In this document: piece by piece, positions 1 to 5,496 of the stretch | How the letters are laid out: each line of letters starts with the position of its first letter | Position numbering within the stretch: position 1 is the first letter of the stretch | The notes under the pieces: generated by a model | What the model was told of the DNA's origin: nothing | The model's database searches: none | What the model saw: the letters and a program-made list of their open reading frames with translations, nothing else | Origin: an uncultured Eubacteriales bacterium | GTDB taxonomy: Bacteria > Bacillota > Clostridia > Christensenellales > Aristaeellaceae | DNA length: 5,502 nt | Assembly: GCA_900553265.1 (NCBI GenBank) | Contig: USDD01000134.1 | Location: 1-5,502 of the forward strand | Reading direction: 5' to 3' | Program-made: the position numbers and the translations under genes

Positions 1-28
1 ACCATACATGCCGTCGGGCGCGATTGGA

Positions 29-73
29 AGTTCGAGAGGGCTTCGGCCCTCTCGAACTCTCCGAGGTTTTTTT
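29..73 (+). terminator. Hairpin with UUCG loop and downstream T7 run (probable terminator)
   Basis: A perfect 13-bp stem (29-41 with 46-58) closes a TTCG tetraloop, and a run of seven T lies at 67-73. Eight bases separate the stem from the T-run, longer than in a textbook intrinsic terminator. An alternative weaker hairpin, CTTCGG (41-46) with CCGAGG (61-66), would sit directly against the T-run, so the two folds may alternate. It probably ends transcription of a gene left of the window. It is the first of three consecutive hairpins. Confidence 0.6.
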
Positions 74-82
74 GACAGCCTG

Positions 83-108
83 AAAGGCCGCCTTTGGCGA
101 CCTTTTTT
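83..108 (+). terminator. Second terminator-like hairpin with T6 run
   Basis: AAAGGCCGCC (83-92) pairs with GGCGACCTTT (96-105) around a TTT loop, with one C-A mismatch in the stem, and runs into T6 at 103-108. The layout (stem directly followed by T-run) fits an intrinsic terminator on the plus strand. It repeats the arrangement of the hairpin before it: each T-run is followed by GACAGCCTGA or GACAGGCTGA. Confidence 0.5.
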
Positions 109-117
109 GACAGGCTG

Positions 118-146
118 ATCCCCGGCGCGTTTCGCCGGGGATGTTT
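118..146 (+). terminator. Third GC-rich hairpin of the leading cluster
   Basis: ATCCCCGGCG (118-127) pairs perfectly with CGCCGGGGAT (133-142) around a CGTTT loop. Only GTTTAC follows, so there is no real T-run. It may be a weak terminator, a transcript-end stabiliser or part of a dispersed hairpin repeat. It lies about 40 bases before the promoter of the plus-strand operon and so insulates that operon from upstream transcription. Confidence 0.4.
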
Positions 147-187
147 ACCATGCGCGGACACAAAGTCGTATCTTAACCGATTTTTCA

Positions 188-216
188 TTGCTTTTTCGAA
201 ATACAGGCGATACAAT
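188..216 (+). promoter_or_regulatory. Putative sigma-A promoter of the MATE-DUF2284-DUF362 operon
   Basis: TACAAT at 211-216 is a good -10 box and TTGCTT at 188-193 a partial -35 box, with a 17-base spacer. Transcription would start near 223, leaving a leader of about 24 bases that contains the GGAGG ribosome binding site at 233-237. The region is AT-rich compared with the genes. I see no obvious operator or riboswitch in such a short leader. Confidence 0.5.
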
Positions 217-246
217 ACAAAGAGAATAATATGGAGGCACATGTCT

Positions 247-1605
247 ATGGAACAAAAGGCGAAGGCGACCAATAGCATCGTCGAGGGCGTGATCTGGAAG
301 AGTCTGCTGGCGTTCTTCTTTCCCATTTTGCTGGGCACGTTCTTTCAGCAGATGTACAACACGGTGGACAGCGTGGTCGTCGGCAACTTCGTGGGAAAGG
401 AAGCCCTCGCGGCGGTGGGCGGCTCGGCGGCGCAGATTCTGAACCTGCTGATCGGCTTCTTCACCGGCATCGGCTCCGGCGCGACGGTGGTGGTCTCTCA
501 GTATTACGGCGCGGACGACGCAGACGGCGTGCATCGCGCGGTGCACACAGCCATTGCCGTGGCCGTGCTGGGCGGATTGATGATGACCGTACTGGGCTTG
601 CTCTGCGCGCCGACGATGCTGCGGTGGATGGACACGCCGCCGGAGACGATGGAGGATTCCGCGCTCTATCTGCGCATTATCTTTCTGGGCATGATTCCGG
701 CGATGATCTACAACATCGGATCGGGCATTCAGCGCGCCGTGGGCGATTCCAGACGGCCGCTGTATTTCCTGATCGTCTGCTGCGTGCTGAACATCGTGCT
801 GGATATGCTGTTCGTGCTGGTGTTCCGCATGGGCGTGGCGGGCGTGGCCATCGCCACGACGCTGGCACAGGTGGTCAGCGCGATGCTGGTCTGCGCGTCG
901 CTGGGCCGGTCGAAGGACATCTATCGGCTGGAAATGCGCAGGGTGCGCCTCGACCGCGTCATGACCCGCGAGACCATCCGCATCGGCCTGCCCTCGGGCC
1001 TTCAGTCGGTGCTGTTTGCCCTGTCCAATATTCTCATCACCACGTCCATCAACGGCTTCGGCACGTCCACGGTAGCGGCGTGGGTGGCGCTGGGCAAGGT
1101 GGACGCCATGAACTGGATGATCGTCGGCGCGTTCGGCGTGTCGGTGACCACCTTCGTGGGGCAGAACTACGGCGCGCGGCGCTATGAGCGCGTGTCCAAG
1201 AGCATGCGCGTGTGCATGGTGCTCTGCGAGGCGACGACGATTCTGTTCAGCCTGCTGGCCGTCTGCTTCAGCCGCCAGATCTTCAGCCTGTTCACCCAGG
1301 ACGAAGAGGTGCTGGAAACGTCGATCCGCATGCTCAACTTCATGGTCAAGTGCTACTGGCTCTACGTACCCATCGAGATGATCAGCGGTACGCTGCGCGG
1401 CACGGGCAACGTGCTGGTGCCCACGATGATCACCGCGCTGGGCATCTGCGGCATCCGCGTGGTGTGGATGCTGGCGGTAGTGCCGCACTGGCACGTGCTG
1501 GAGTCCATCATGTTCAGTTATCCCTTCTCGTGGATTCTGACCTCGCTGGCCTTCGTCGTTTACTATCTGAAGACGCGAAAGCGGCTGCTGCCCGCTCAGG
1601 AGTGA
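247..1605 (+). CDS. MATE family efflux transporter
   Basis: This is an integral membrane exporter of the multidrug and toxic compound extrusion superfamily, which exchanges drugs or metabolites for Na+ or H+. At 452 residues it has the usual family length for a 12-helix protein made of two homologous halves. Visible hallmarks are the helix-1 stretch around Q34-Q35-M36-Y37-N38-T39-V40-D41 (known in the family as part of the substrate/cation pathway), RAVGDS at 163-168 closing the first half, VGQNYGARR around 304-312 and SGTLRGTGN at 380-388 in the second half. The overall look is that of the DinF/YoeA-like branch, but the substrate cannot be read from sequence. I chose ATG 247 because GGAGG (233-237) lies 9 bases before it; the in-frame ATG at 241 lies only 3 bases after that site. 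The reading frame is open back to position 94, but that stretch overlaps hairpins and the promoter. It is the first gene of a probable three-gene operon, with 15 bases to the next gene. Confidence 0.95.
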   Translation: MEQKAKATNSIVEGVIWKSLLAFFFPILLGTFFQQMYNTVDSVVVGNFVGKEALAAVGGSAAQILNLLIGFFTGIGSGATVVVSQYYGADDADGVHRAVHTAIAVAVLGGLMMTVLGLLCAPTMLRWMDTPPETMEDSALYLRIIFLGMIPAMIYNIGSGIQRAVGDSRRPLYFLIVCCVLNIVLDMLFVLVFRMGVAGVAIATTLAQVVSAMLVCASLGRSKDIYRLEMRRVRLDRVMTRETIRIGLPSGLQSVLFALSNILITTSINGFGTSTVAAWVALGKVDAMNWMIVGAFGVSVTTFVGQNYGARRYERVSKSMRVCMVLCEATTILFSLLAVCFSRQIFSLFTQDEEVLETSIRMLNFMVKCYWLYVPIEMISGTLRGTGNVLVPTMITALGICGIRVVWMLAVVPHWHVLESIMFSYPFSWILTSLAFVVYYLKTRKRLLPAQE

Positions 1606-1620
1606 CGAAAGGAAGAGAAT

Positions 1621-2157
1621 ATGGATCGGAAGCGTCTGGAGGAAGCGCTGGCCCAGCTGCCGCTGGCCCAGTATGAGTTTATCGACACGAGCGAGCTGAC
1701 CTTCTCGGAGCGAGTGCGTCACGTCTGCGAAACGGAGTGCCCCATGTACGGAAAGTCCTGGGCGTGTCCGCCGGCGGTGGGCGAGGTGGCCCAGTGCAGG
1801 GCGCGCTGTCTGCACTTTCGCCATGCGCTGCTGATCTGCACCGTCACAGAAGTGGGAGACATCGCCAACATCGACGAAACGCTGGCCACCCGCGCGCCCC
1901 ACGAGGCCATCACCCGGCAGGTGCACGCGCTGGTGCGCGAGCAGGCGAGCGAGACCATGGCGCTGTCCACCGAGGCCTGCGCTCACTGCAAAAAATGTAC
2001 CTATCCCGACGCGCCCTGCCGCTTTCCGGAGAAGATGTATCCCTGCGTGGAGAGCCACGGCATTCTAGTGACGGATCTGGCGGAGAAGTACGACATCGAT
2101 TTCCTGCCCGCGGGCAACATCGTGACGTGGTTTTCGCTGATTTTCTACAATGACTGA
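1621..2157 (+). CDS. DUF2284 domain protein, cysteine-rich putative metal-binding protein
   Basis: This 178-residue soluble protein matches the DUF2284 family of predicted metal-binding proteins, common in anaerobic bacteria and archaea and without an established reaction. Two cysteine groups are seen. The N-terminal one is C36-x3-C40-PMYGKSWA-C49-PP, followed by C59 and C63. The C-terminal one is C120-AH-C123-KK-C126, then C133 and C142 in the CRFPEKMYPC segment. Together they could hold one or more Fe-S clusters or other metal ions. There is no signal peptide or membrane helix, so it is probably cytosolic. ATG 1621 is supported by AAAGGAAGAG just upstream. It sits 15 bases after the MATE gene and 15 bases before the DUF362-ferredoxin gene, which suggests co-transcription and perhaps a shared redox or metal-related task. 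Family assignment is confident; function is unknown. Confidence 0.9.
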   Translation: MDRKRLEEALAQLPLAQYEFIDTSELTFSERVRHVCETECPMYGKSWACPPAVGEVAQCRARCLHFRHALLICTVTEVGDIANIDETLATRAPHEAITRQVHALVREQASETMALSTEACAHCKKCTYPDAPCRFPEKMYPCVESHGILVTDLAEKYDIDFLPAGNIVTWFSLIFYND

Positions 2158-2172
2158 CACAAGGAGAGAGCC

Positions 2173-3327
2173 ATGAATGAGGTTTCGGCGGTTCGCTGCG
2201 CGAGCTACGACCCGGAGACGCTGGATCGGGCGATGGCGGAGCTGCTCGCGCCCATCGGCGGGCTGGACTGGGTGCGGCCGGGCATGACCGTGGCCGTCAA
2301 GGCCAATCTGGTCACGTTCATGAAGCCCGACGCGGCGGCGACCACCCATCCCGAGGCGCTCTGCGCGCTGGTGCGGCTGCTGAAGAAGCGCGGCGCGGAG
2401 GTCGTCGTGGGCGACAGCCCCGGCGGACTGTACAACGCCGCCTTTGTTCAGCGCGTCTATGCCGCCACGGGTATGCAGAAGGTCGAGGCCGCCGGCGCGC
2501 GGCTGAATCAGGATTTCTCCGTGGCTGACGTGCATTTCCCCGAGGGCAGGGCGATGCGCAGCTTTACCTGCACCGCGTGGCTGCAGAAGGCGGACGCGAT
2601 CATCGACTTCTGCAAGCTGAAATCCCACGGCATGATGACCATGTCCGCGGCGGTCAAGAACCTGTTCGGAACCATTCCCGGCACCATGAAGCCGGAATAT
2701 CACTTCCGCTTTCCCGAGGAAAGGGATTTCGCCGACATGCTGGTGGACCTGAACGAGTACTTCCGTCCCCGGCTGTCCATTGCCGATGCGGTGGTGGGCA
2801 TGGAGGGCAACGGCCCCACCGCGGGCACGCCCCGGCCCATCGGCGCGCTGCTGGCCTCGAAGAGTCCCTACGCCCTCGATCTCGCCTGCGCCGAGGTGAT
2901 CGGCGTGACGATGAACGACGTGCCCACGCTGCGCGCGGCCTGTGAGCGCGGTCTCGCGCCCGCCGACGTGAGCGGACTGACGGTTTACGGCGATCTGACG
3001 GCGCTGAAGATTTCGGATTTTCAGAACATTCTCAGCCATCGCAGCCTTCGCTTTGAGGGCGCGGGCGGCGGAGGCGGACGGCTCGTGGGCGCGGCGCTGG
3101 GCAAGCTGCTGTCCTCGCGACCGAAGGTCAAAAAAGCCGACTGCGCGGGCTGCGGCCTGTGCGCCCGCATCTGCCCGGCGAAGGCCATACAAATCGAGAA
3201 AAAGCTGCCGCACATCGACCGCGGAAAGTGCATTCGCTGCTTCTGCTGTCAGGAATTCTGTCCCAAGGGCGCGATGAAGGTGCATCGCCCGCCGGTGGCG
3301 CGGCTGCTGGTGCGCGACAAAAAGTAA
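2173..3327 (+). CDS. DUF362 domain protein with C-terminal 2[4Fe-4S] ferredoxin domain
   Basis: Residues about 1-290 form a DUF362 domain and residues about 318-375 a bacterial-type ferredoxin domain, a common fusion in anaerobes; the protein is 384 residues long. DUF362 landmarks are VKANLV (42-47), GDSPGG (80-85), CKLKSHG (147-153), the following AAVKNLFGTIPG segment and GMEGNGPTAG (209-218). A glycine-rich hinge (296-302) links the domains. The ferredoxin part has two complete CxxCxxCxxxCP motifs, C324/C327/C330/C334 and C353/C356/C359/C363, each expected to bind a 4Fe-4S cluster; C358 is an extra cysteine inside the second motif. The protein probably passes electrons in the cytosol, but the reaction of DUF362 is not established. 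AAGGAG at 2161-2166, 6 bases before ATG 2173, fixes the start. It is the last gene of the operon and is followed closely by a long hairpin. Confidence 0.93.
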   Translation: MNEVSAVRCASYDPETLDRAMAELLAPIGGLDWVRPGMTVAVKANLVTFMKPDAAATTHPEALCALVRLLKKRGAEVVVGDSPGGLYNAAFVQRVYAATGMQKVEAAGARLNQDFSVADVHFPEGRAMRSFTCTAWLQKADAIIDFCKLKSHGMMTMSAAVKNLFGTIPGTMKPEYHFRFPEERDFADMLVDLNEYFRPRLSIADAVVGMEGNGPTAGTPRPIGALLASKSPYALDLACAEVIGVTMNDVPTLRAACERGLAPADVSGLTVYGDLTALKISDFQNILSHRSLRFEGAGGGGGRLVGAALGKLLSSRPKVKKADCAGCGLCARICPAKAIQIEKKLPHIDRGKCIRCFCCQEFCPKGAMKVHRPPVARLLVRDKK

Positions 3328-3334
3328 AGAGGAA

Positions 3335-3372
3335 AGCGGCGGAGCGATTCCGGAAAGAATCGTTCCGCCGCT
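3335..3372 (+). terminator. Long hairpin after the DUF362 gene, lacking a T-run
   Basis: AGCGGCGGAGCGATTC (3335-3350) pairs with 3357-3372 over 16 base pairs, all Watson-Crick except one G-U, around the loop CGGAAA. It starts 8 bases after the stop codon. The stem is strong but no T-run follows (CTCTGCAAAAGG), so it is either an inefficient intrinsic terminator, a 3'-end stability element for the operon mRNA, or an attenuator between the operon and the small gene at 3471. Confidence 0.55.
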
Positions 3373-3470
3373 CTCTGCAAAAGGGACGATTTCGTGACTT
3401 CGCGGACAAGCCGGCATGAAGCGCCGCAAAGGCACATAAAAAGTGCTATCGTTGCGGAGGAGATGGGGCG

Positions 3471-3650
3471 ATGAAGTGGTGGAGTCGATTGATGGTGGGT
3501 CTGGTGGCGGCGGCGATGCTGCTTTGCACCACGGCGGTGATCTGGCTGGGCGCGTGTTTGTGGCAGGAGGAGCAGGCGCGCTGGCAGCAGGCACAGGGGA
3601 AAGCGCGGACGGAATCGGTGCTCTACGAGGATTTCGTCGCGTGTCCCTGA
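3471..3650 (+). CDS. Small hypothetical single-span membrane protein or lipoprotein (59 aa)
   Basis: I do not recognise this protein. ATG 3471 lies 8 bases after GGAGGAG (3456-3462), one of the best ribosome binding sites in the window, and the frame ends at TGA 3648-3650, just before a terminator hairpin. The product begins MKWWSR (basic and tryptophan-rich), has one hydrophobic helix at about 7-30, then a polar Q/E/A/R-rich tail (about 32-48) and ends DFVACP. W25-L26-G27-A28-C29 fits a lipobox, with K2 and R6 as the n-region, so it could be a lipoprotein with a 31-residue mature part; the alternative is a simple membrane anchor. Five tryptophans in 59 residues is high. There is no convincing promoter of its own, so it may be read from the upstream operon through the 3335-3372 hairpin. 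Reality of the gene is likely but unproven; function is unknown. Confidence 0.6.
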   Translation: MKWWSRLMVGLVAAAMLLCTTAVIWLGACLWQEEQARWQQAQGKARTESVLYEDFVACP

Positions 3651-3660
3651 GAGAAGGAAG

Positions 3661-3691
3661 GAGCCGCCGCGCGGATTTCGCGCGGCGGCTC
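3661..3691. terminator. Perfect GC-rich hairpin between convergent genes (bidirectional terminator)
   Basis: GAGCCGCCGCGCG (3661-3673) and its exact reverse complement (3679-3691) form a 13-bp stem around GATTT. It lies 10 bases after the stop of the small plus-strand gene and 20 bases beyond the stop of the minus-strand symporter gene, the position expected for a shared terminator. A classical T-run is missing on both sides; the minus-strand exit is pyrimidine-rich (CTTCCTTCTCTC), so it may work better in that direction. Confidence 0.65.
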
Positions 3692-3711
3692 GGATTCTGA
3701 AGGGACTTTCG

Positions 3712-5088
3712 TTATTTGGACAGGCGCTTCTTCGCCGCGGCGGCAACCCAGCCGGACAGCGCCACCAGCGCGATGACGTTGGGAATGACCATCAGCTGGT
3801 TGAACATGTCGGTCATCTCCCAGACCAGATCGTTGCTCAGCAGCGAGCCGAGGAACACGAAGATCACCGAGATGACGGAATAGGCCAGATCGGACTTCAT
3901 GCCGAAGAGATAGCGCACGTTGATGCGGCCGAACAGGTTCCAGCTGATGATGGTGGAGAAGGCGAAGAACAGCAGGCAGATGGCGACGAAGGCGCTGCCC
4001 AGTCCGGAGCCGAACACGGAGGAGAAGGCCAGCTGCGCCATGTTGGTCTTGGCGACGCCTTCGGCCGCGCCGGAGGCCAGCACGCCGTTGCCGGCATAGA
4101 GCGTGGAGATGACCACCAGCGCGGTGATGGTCAGCACCACGAAGGTGTCGATGAACACGCCGATCATGGCGACCACGCCCTGATCATGGGGATCCTTCAC
4201 GTTGGCCATGGCGTGGGCGTGGGGCGTGGAGCCCATGCCGGCCTCATTGGAGAACAGGCCGCGCTTTACGCCCTGGCTGACCGCCTGCTTGAAGGCGTAG
4301 CCGAGGCTGCCGCCGATGATGGCGTCGGGGCGGAAGGCGTAGCGGAAGATCATGCCGAAGGTTTCGGGAATATAGCGGATGCGCGCGATGAGCACCACCA
4401 GGCCGCCCGCCAGATACAGCGCCGCCATGATGGGCACGAGCTTTTCCGTCACCTGACCGATGCGCTGCAGGCCGCCGATGAAGATCAGCACCGCCAGCAG
4501 GGACACGCTCAGACCGATGGCCCACGCGGGAATGTTGAACGCCGCGTTGCAGGCCTCGCTGATGGAGTTGGACTGCACCATGGTGCCCATGAAGCCCAGC
4601 GCCAGAATGGTCGCCACGGAGAAGAAGCCCGCGAGGATCTTGCCGAAGCGGCCGCGGAACACGGTCTTGATGTAATACACCGGGCCGCCGGAAACCGTGC
4701 CGTCCTCGGAGACGACGCGCGTCTTCTGAGCCAGCACCGCCTCGGCGTAGATGGTGGCCATGCCGAAGAAGGCGATCAGCCACATCCAGAAGATGGCTCC
4801 CGGGCCGCCGATGAGAATCGCGCCGCAGGCGCCGACGATGTTGCCCGTGCCCACCTGCGCGGCCACGGCGGTGGTCAGCGCCTGAAAGGAGCTCAGGCCG
4901 CTGTGCTGAGTCTTGCCGTTCATGGACAGATTGCCGAAGACCTTGCGCATTCCTTCACCGAAGCAGCGAATCTGAACAAAGCGGGTTCGGATGGAGAAAA
5001 ACAATCCCACACCCACCAGCAGAAAGATCAGAATGTAATCCGACAGGTAGAAGTTGATGGTCTGAACCACTTTGAGCAATGCATCCAT
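3712..5088 (-). CDS. Alanine/glycine:cation symporter (AGCS family)
   Basis: This 458-residue inner membrane protein takes up small amino acids (alanine and/or glycine) with Na+ or H+. Family landmarks are FQALTTAVAAQVGTGNIVG (68-86), the GGPGAIFWMW signature (94-103), GGPVYYI (134-140), the MVQSNS segment (170-175) and KRGLFSNEAGMGSTPHAHA (275-293). Hydrophobic segments along the chain fit the roughly eleven helices known for this family. ATG at 5088 is preceded by AGGAG (5102-5098) with 9 bases between. The frame continues upstream to 5265, but that part is the terminator and riboswitch, not protein. The gene stands alone behind a tandem glycine riboswitch, which makes glycine the most probable physiological substrate; that is inference from regulation. 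It converges on the small gene at 3471-3650. Similar proteins are annotated as alsT, agcS or dagA-like, and I cannot choose a symbol. Confidence 0.95.
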   Translation of the reverse strand: MDALLKVVQTINFYLSDYILIFLLVGVGLFFSIRTRFVQIRCFGEGMRKVFGNLSMNGKTQHSGLSSFQALTTAVAAQVGTGNIVGACGAILIGGPGAIFWMWLIAFFGMATIYAEAVLAQKTRVVSEDGTVSGGPVYYIKTVFRGRFGKILAGFFSVATILALGFMGTMVQSNSISEACNAAFNIPAWAIGLSVSLLAVLIFIGGLQRIGQVTEKLVPIMAALYLAGGLVVLIARIRYIPETFGMIFRYAFRPDAIIGGSLGYAFKQAVSQGVKRGLFSNEAGMGSTPHAHAMANVKDPHDQGVVAMIGVFIDTFVVLTITALVVISTLYAGNGVLASGAAEGVAKTNMAQLAFSSVFGSGLGSAFVAICLLFFAFSTIISWNLFGRINVRYLFGMKSDLAYSVISVIFVFLGSLLSNDLVWEMTDMFNQLMVIPNVIALVALSGWVAAAAKKRLSK

Positions 5089-5107
5089 GTTTTGCGTCTC
5101 CTTTTGG

Positions 5108-5146
5108 AATAAAATGAAAGCCATTATCGACGAGGATAATGACTTT
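5108..5146 (-). terminator. Riboswitch-controlled intrinsic terminator before the symporter gene
   Basis: On the minus strand AAAGTCATTATC (5146-5135) pairs with GATAATGGCTTT (5128-5117): 12 base pairs, one of them G-U, around a CTCGTC loop. The exit CTTTCATTTTATT is U-rich. The hairpin lies between the glycine aptamers and the Shine-Dalgarno sequence of the symporter gene, where an expression platform belongs. The stem is AT-rich, so its strength is moderate, suitable for a switch that can be overcome by competing pairing. Confidence 0.7.
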
Positions 5147-5275
5147 GCAGGCATGCAGTCTTCCCAAAAATAAATCGGAAAGAAACACTTTGTCCTTTTG
5201 CCTGAGAGATTCACGCCTTCGCGCTTGCCCCTTCGGCCCCCGCGTCCATGCGCGGGCTTCTCCAAAGTCTTATCC
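5134..5275 (-). promoter_or_regulatory. Predicted antiterminator pairing (aptamer linker/P1 with terminator arm)
   Basis: On the minus strand GGATAAGACTTTG (5275-5263) is complementary to CAAAGTC-A-TTATCC (5147-5134), giving 13 base pairs with one bulged A. The upstream partner contains the 5' strand of aptamer-2 P1 (ACTTTG, 5268-5263); the downstream partner contains the whole 5' arm of the terminator. P1 and antiterminator cannot form together. Without glycine the antiterminator should win and the gene is read; with glycine P1 forms, the terminator arm is freed and transcription stops. The pairing is seen in the sequence; the switching logic is inferred. Confidence 0.65.
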
Positions 5276-5350
5276 GTTTACAGTCCTCATCCTTTCGGAC
5301 ACCTGAGAGTTTCGCTCCTTCGGTCACGGCAAGCCGTATTTCCTGCAAAC
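5187..5350 (-). promoter_or_regulatory. Tandem glycine riboswitch (gcvT-type, two aptamers)
   Basis: The leader carries two consecutive copies of the glycine aptamer core. Aptamer 1 runs from 5350 to 5276: P1 is GTTTGCAG (5350-5343) with CTGTAAAC (5283-5276), and it contains an ACGG-CTTG-CCGT hairpin, CCGAAGGAGC and AACTCTCAGGT. Aptamer 2 runs from 5268 to 5187: P1 is ACTTTG (5268-5263) with CAAAGT (5192-5187), followed by GGAGA, a CCCGCG/CGCGGG hairpin, GGCCGAAGGGGCAAGC and the hallmark AATCTCTCAGGCAAAAGGAC. A 7-base linker (GGATAAG) joins them. The arrangement, and a small-amino-acid symporter downstream, match the known family. Aptamer 1 lacks the usual GGAGAG 5' strand of P2 (it has GGAAAT), so that helix is weak. 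It lies in the 5' leader about 100 bases before the start codon. Confidence 0.92.
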
Positions 5351-5375
5351 TTCGTATAAATATGCAATTGCAGAT

Positions 5376-5404
5376 ATTATACCACGCACCTTCGGATTTT
5401 GCAA
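5376..5404 (-). promoter_or_regulatory. Strong sigma-A promoter for the riboswitch-symporter transcript
   Basis: Reading the minus strand, TTGCAA (5404-5399) and TATAAT (5381-5376) are separated by exactly 17 bases, and TGG directly before TATAAT gives an extended -10. Transcription should begin near 5369, about 19 bases before aptamer 1. The near-consensus boxes suggest high basal initiation, leaving control to the riboswitch. Confidence 0.85.
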
Positions 5405-5450
5405 TAGGAAAAATGAGGAAATGCAAATTTTTTTCATTGCGATCAGAGGC

Positions 5451-5479
5451 TTGCGCGAAAGGCGGCTGTGGGGTAAAAT
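5451..5479 (+). promoter_or_regulatory. Putative divergent promoter for a gene beyond the right edge
   Basis: TTGCGC (5451-5456) and TAAAAT (5474-5479) are 17 bases apart on the plus strand. Transcription would start near 5486. A purine-rich GGGAGG lies at the very end of the window (5497-5502) and could be the ribosome binding site of a gene starting a few bases outside. The stretch between this and the minus-strand promoter (5405-5450) is AT-rich with a T8 run; I see no other feature in it. Confidence 0.4.
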
Positions 5480-5496
5480 AGAGCGAGAAACGGTGC

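Noticed and set aside
72..112. Two TTGACA sequences (72-77 and 107-112) as -35 boxes
   Set aside because: No acceptable -10 box lies 16-18 bases downstream of either; they are better explained as the end of terminator T-runs.
94..246. N-terminal extension of the MATE frame
   Set aside because: The open frame upstream of 247 overlaps terminator hairpins and the promoter; the GGAGG at 233-237 points to ATG 247.
145..2058. Long minus-strand open frame (637 codons) antisense to the MATE and DUF2284 genes
   Set aside because: Its product is rich in His, Arg, Ala and Gln with no family resemblance, and it arises because G/C third positions on the plus strand remove stop codons from this antisense frame. 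It has no evidence of its own start signal.
3444..3452. Extended -10 candidate TGCTATCGT before the small gene
   Set aside because: No -35 box is present and the start would fall inside the ribosome binding site.
3463..3474. Three-codon ORF (ATG GGG CGA TGA) overlapping the small gene's start as ATGA
   Set aside because: The GGAGGAG abuts its ATG with no spacing, so it is unlikely to be initiated; probably chance.
2065..3594. Second long minus-strand open frame (509 codons) antisense to the DUF362 gene
   Set aside because: Same low-complexity, His/Arg/Ala-rich shadow composition; the plus-strand frame carries clear ferredoxin and DUF362 motifs, and this frame crosses the hairpin and the small gene.
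3443..3700. 85-codon plus-strand frame overlapping the small gene
   Set aside because: It would begin with GTG without a ribosome binding site and run through the terminator hairpin at 3661-3691; the frame at 3471 has a strong one and ends before the hairpin.
4186..5112. Plus-strand open frame (308 codons) antisense to the symporter
   Set aside because: Shadow of the AGCS coding frame; His/Gly/Ala/Asp-rich with no recognisable domain, and it runs into the terminator of the riboswitch.
5089..5265. N-terminal extension of the symporter frame
   Set aside because: This segment is the glycine aptamer and terminator; the family N-terminus and the AGGAG at 5102-5098 agree with ATG 5088.
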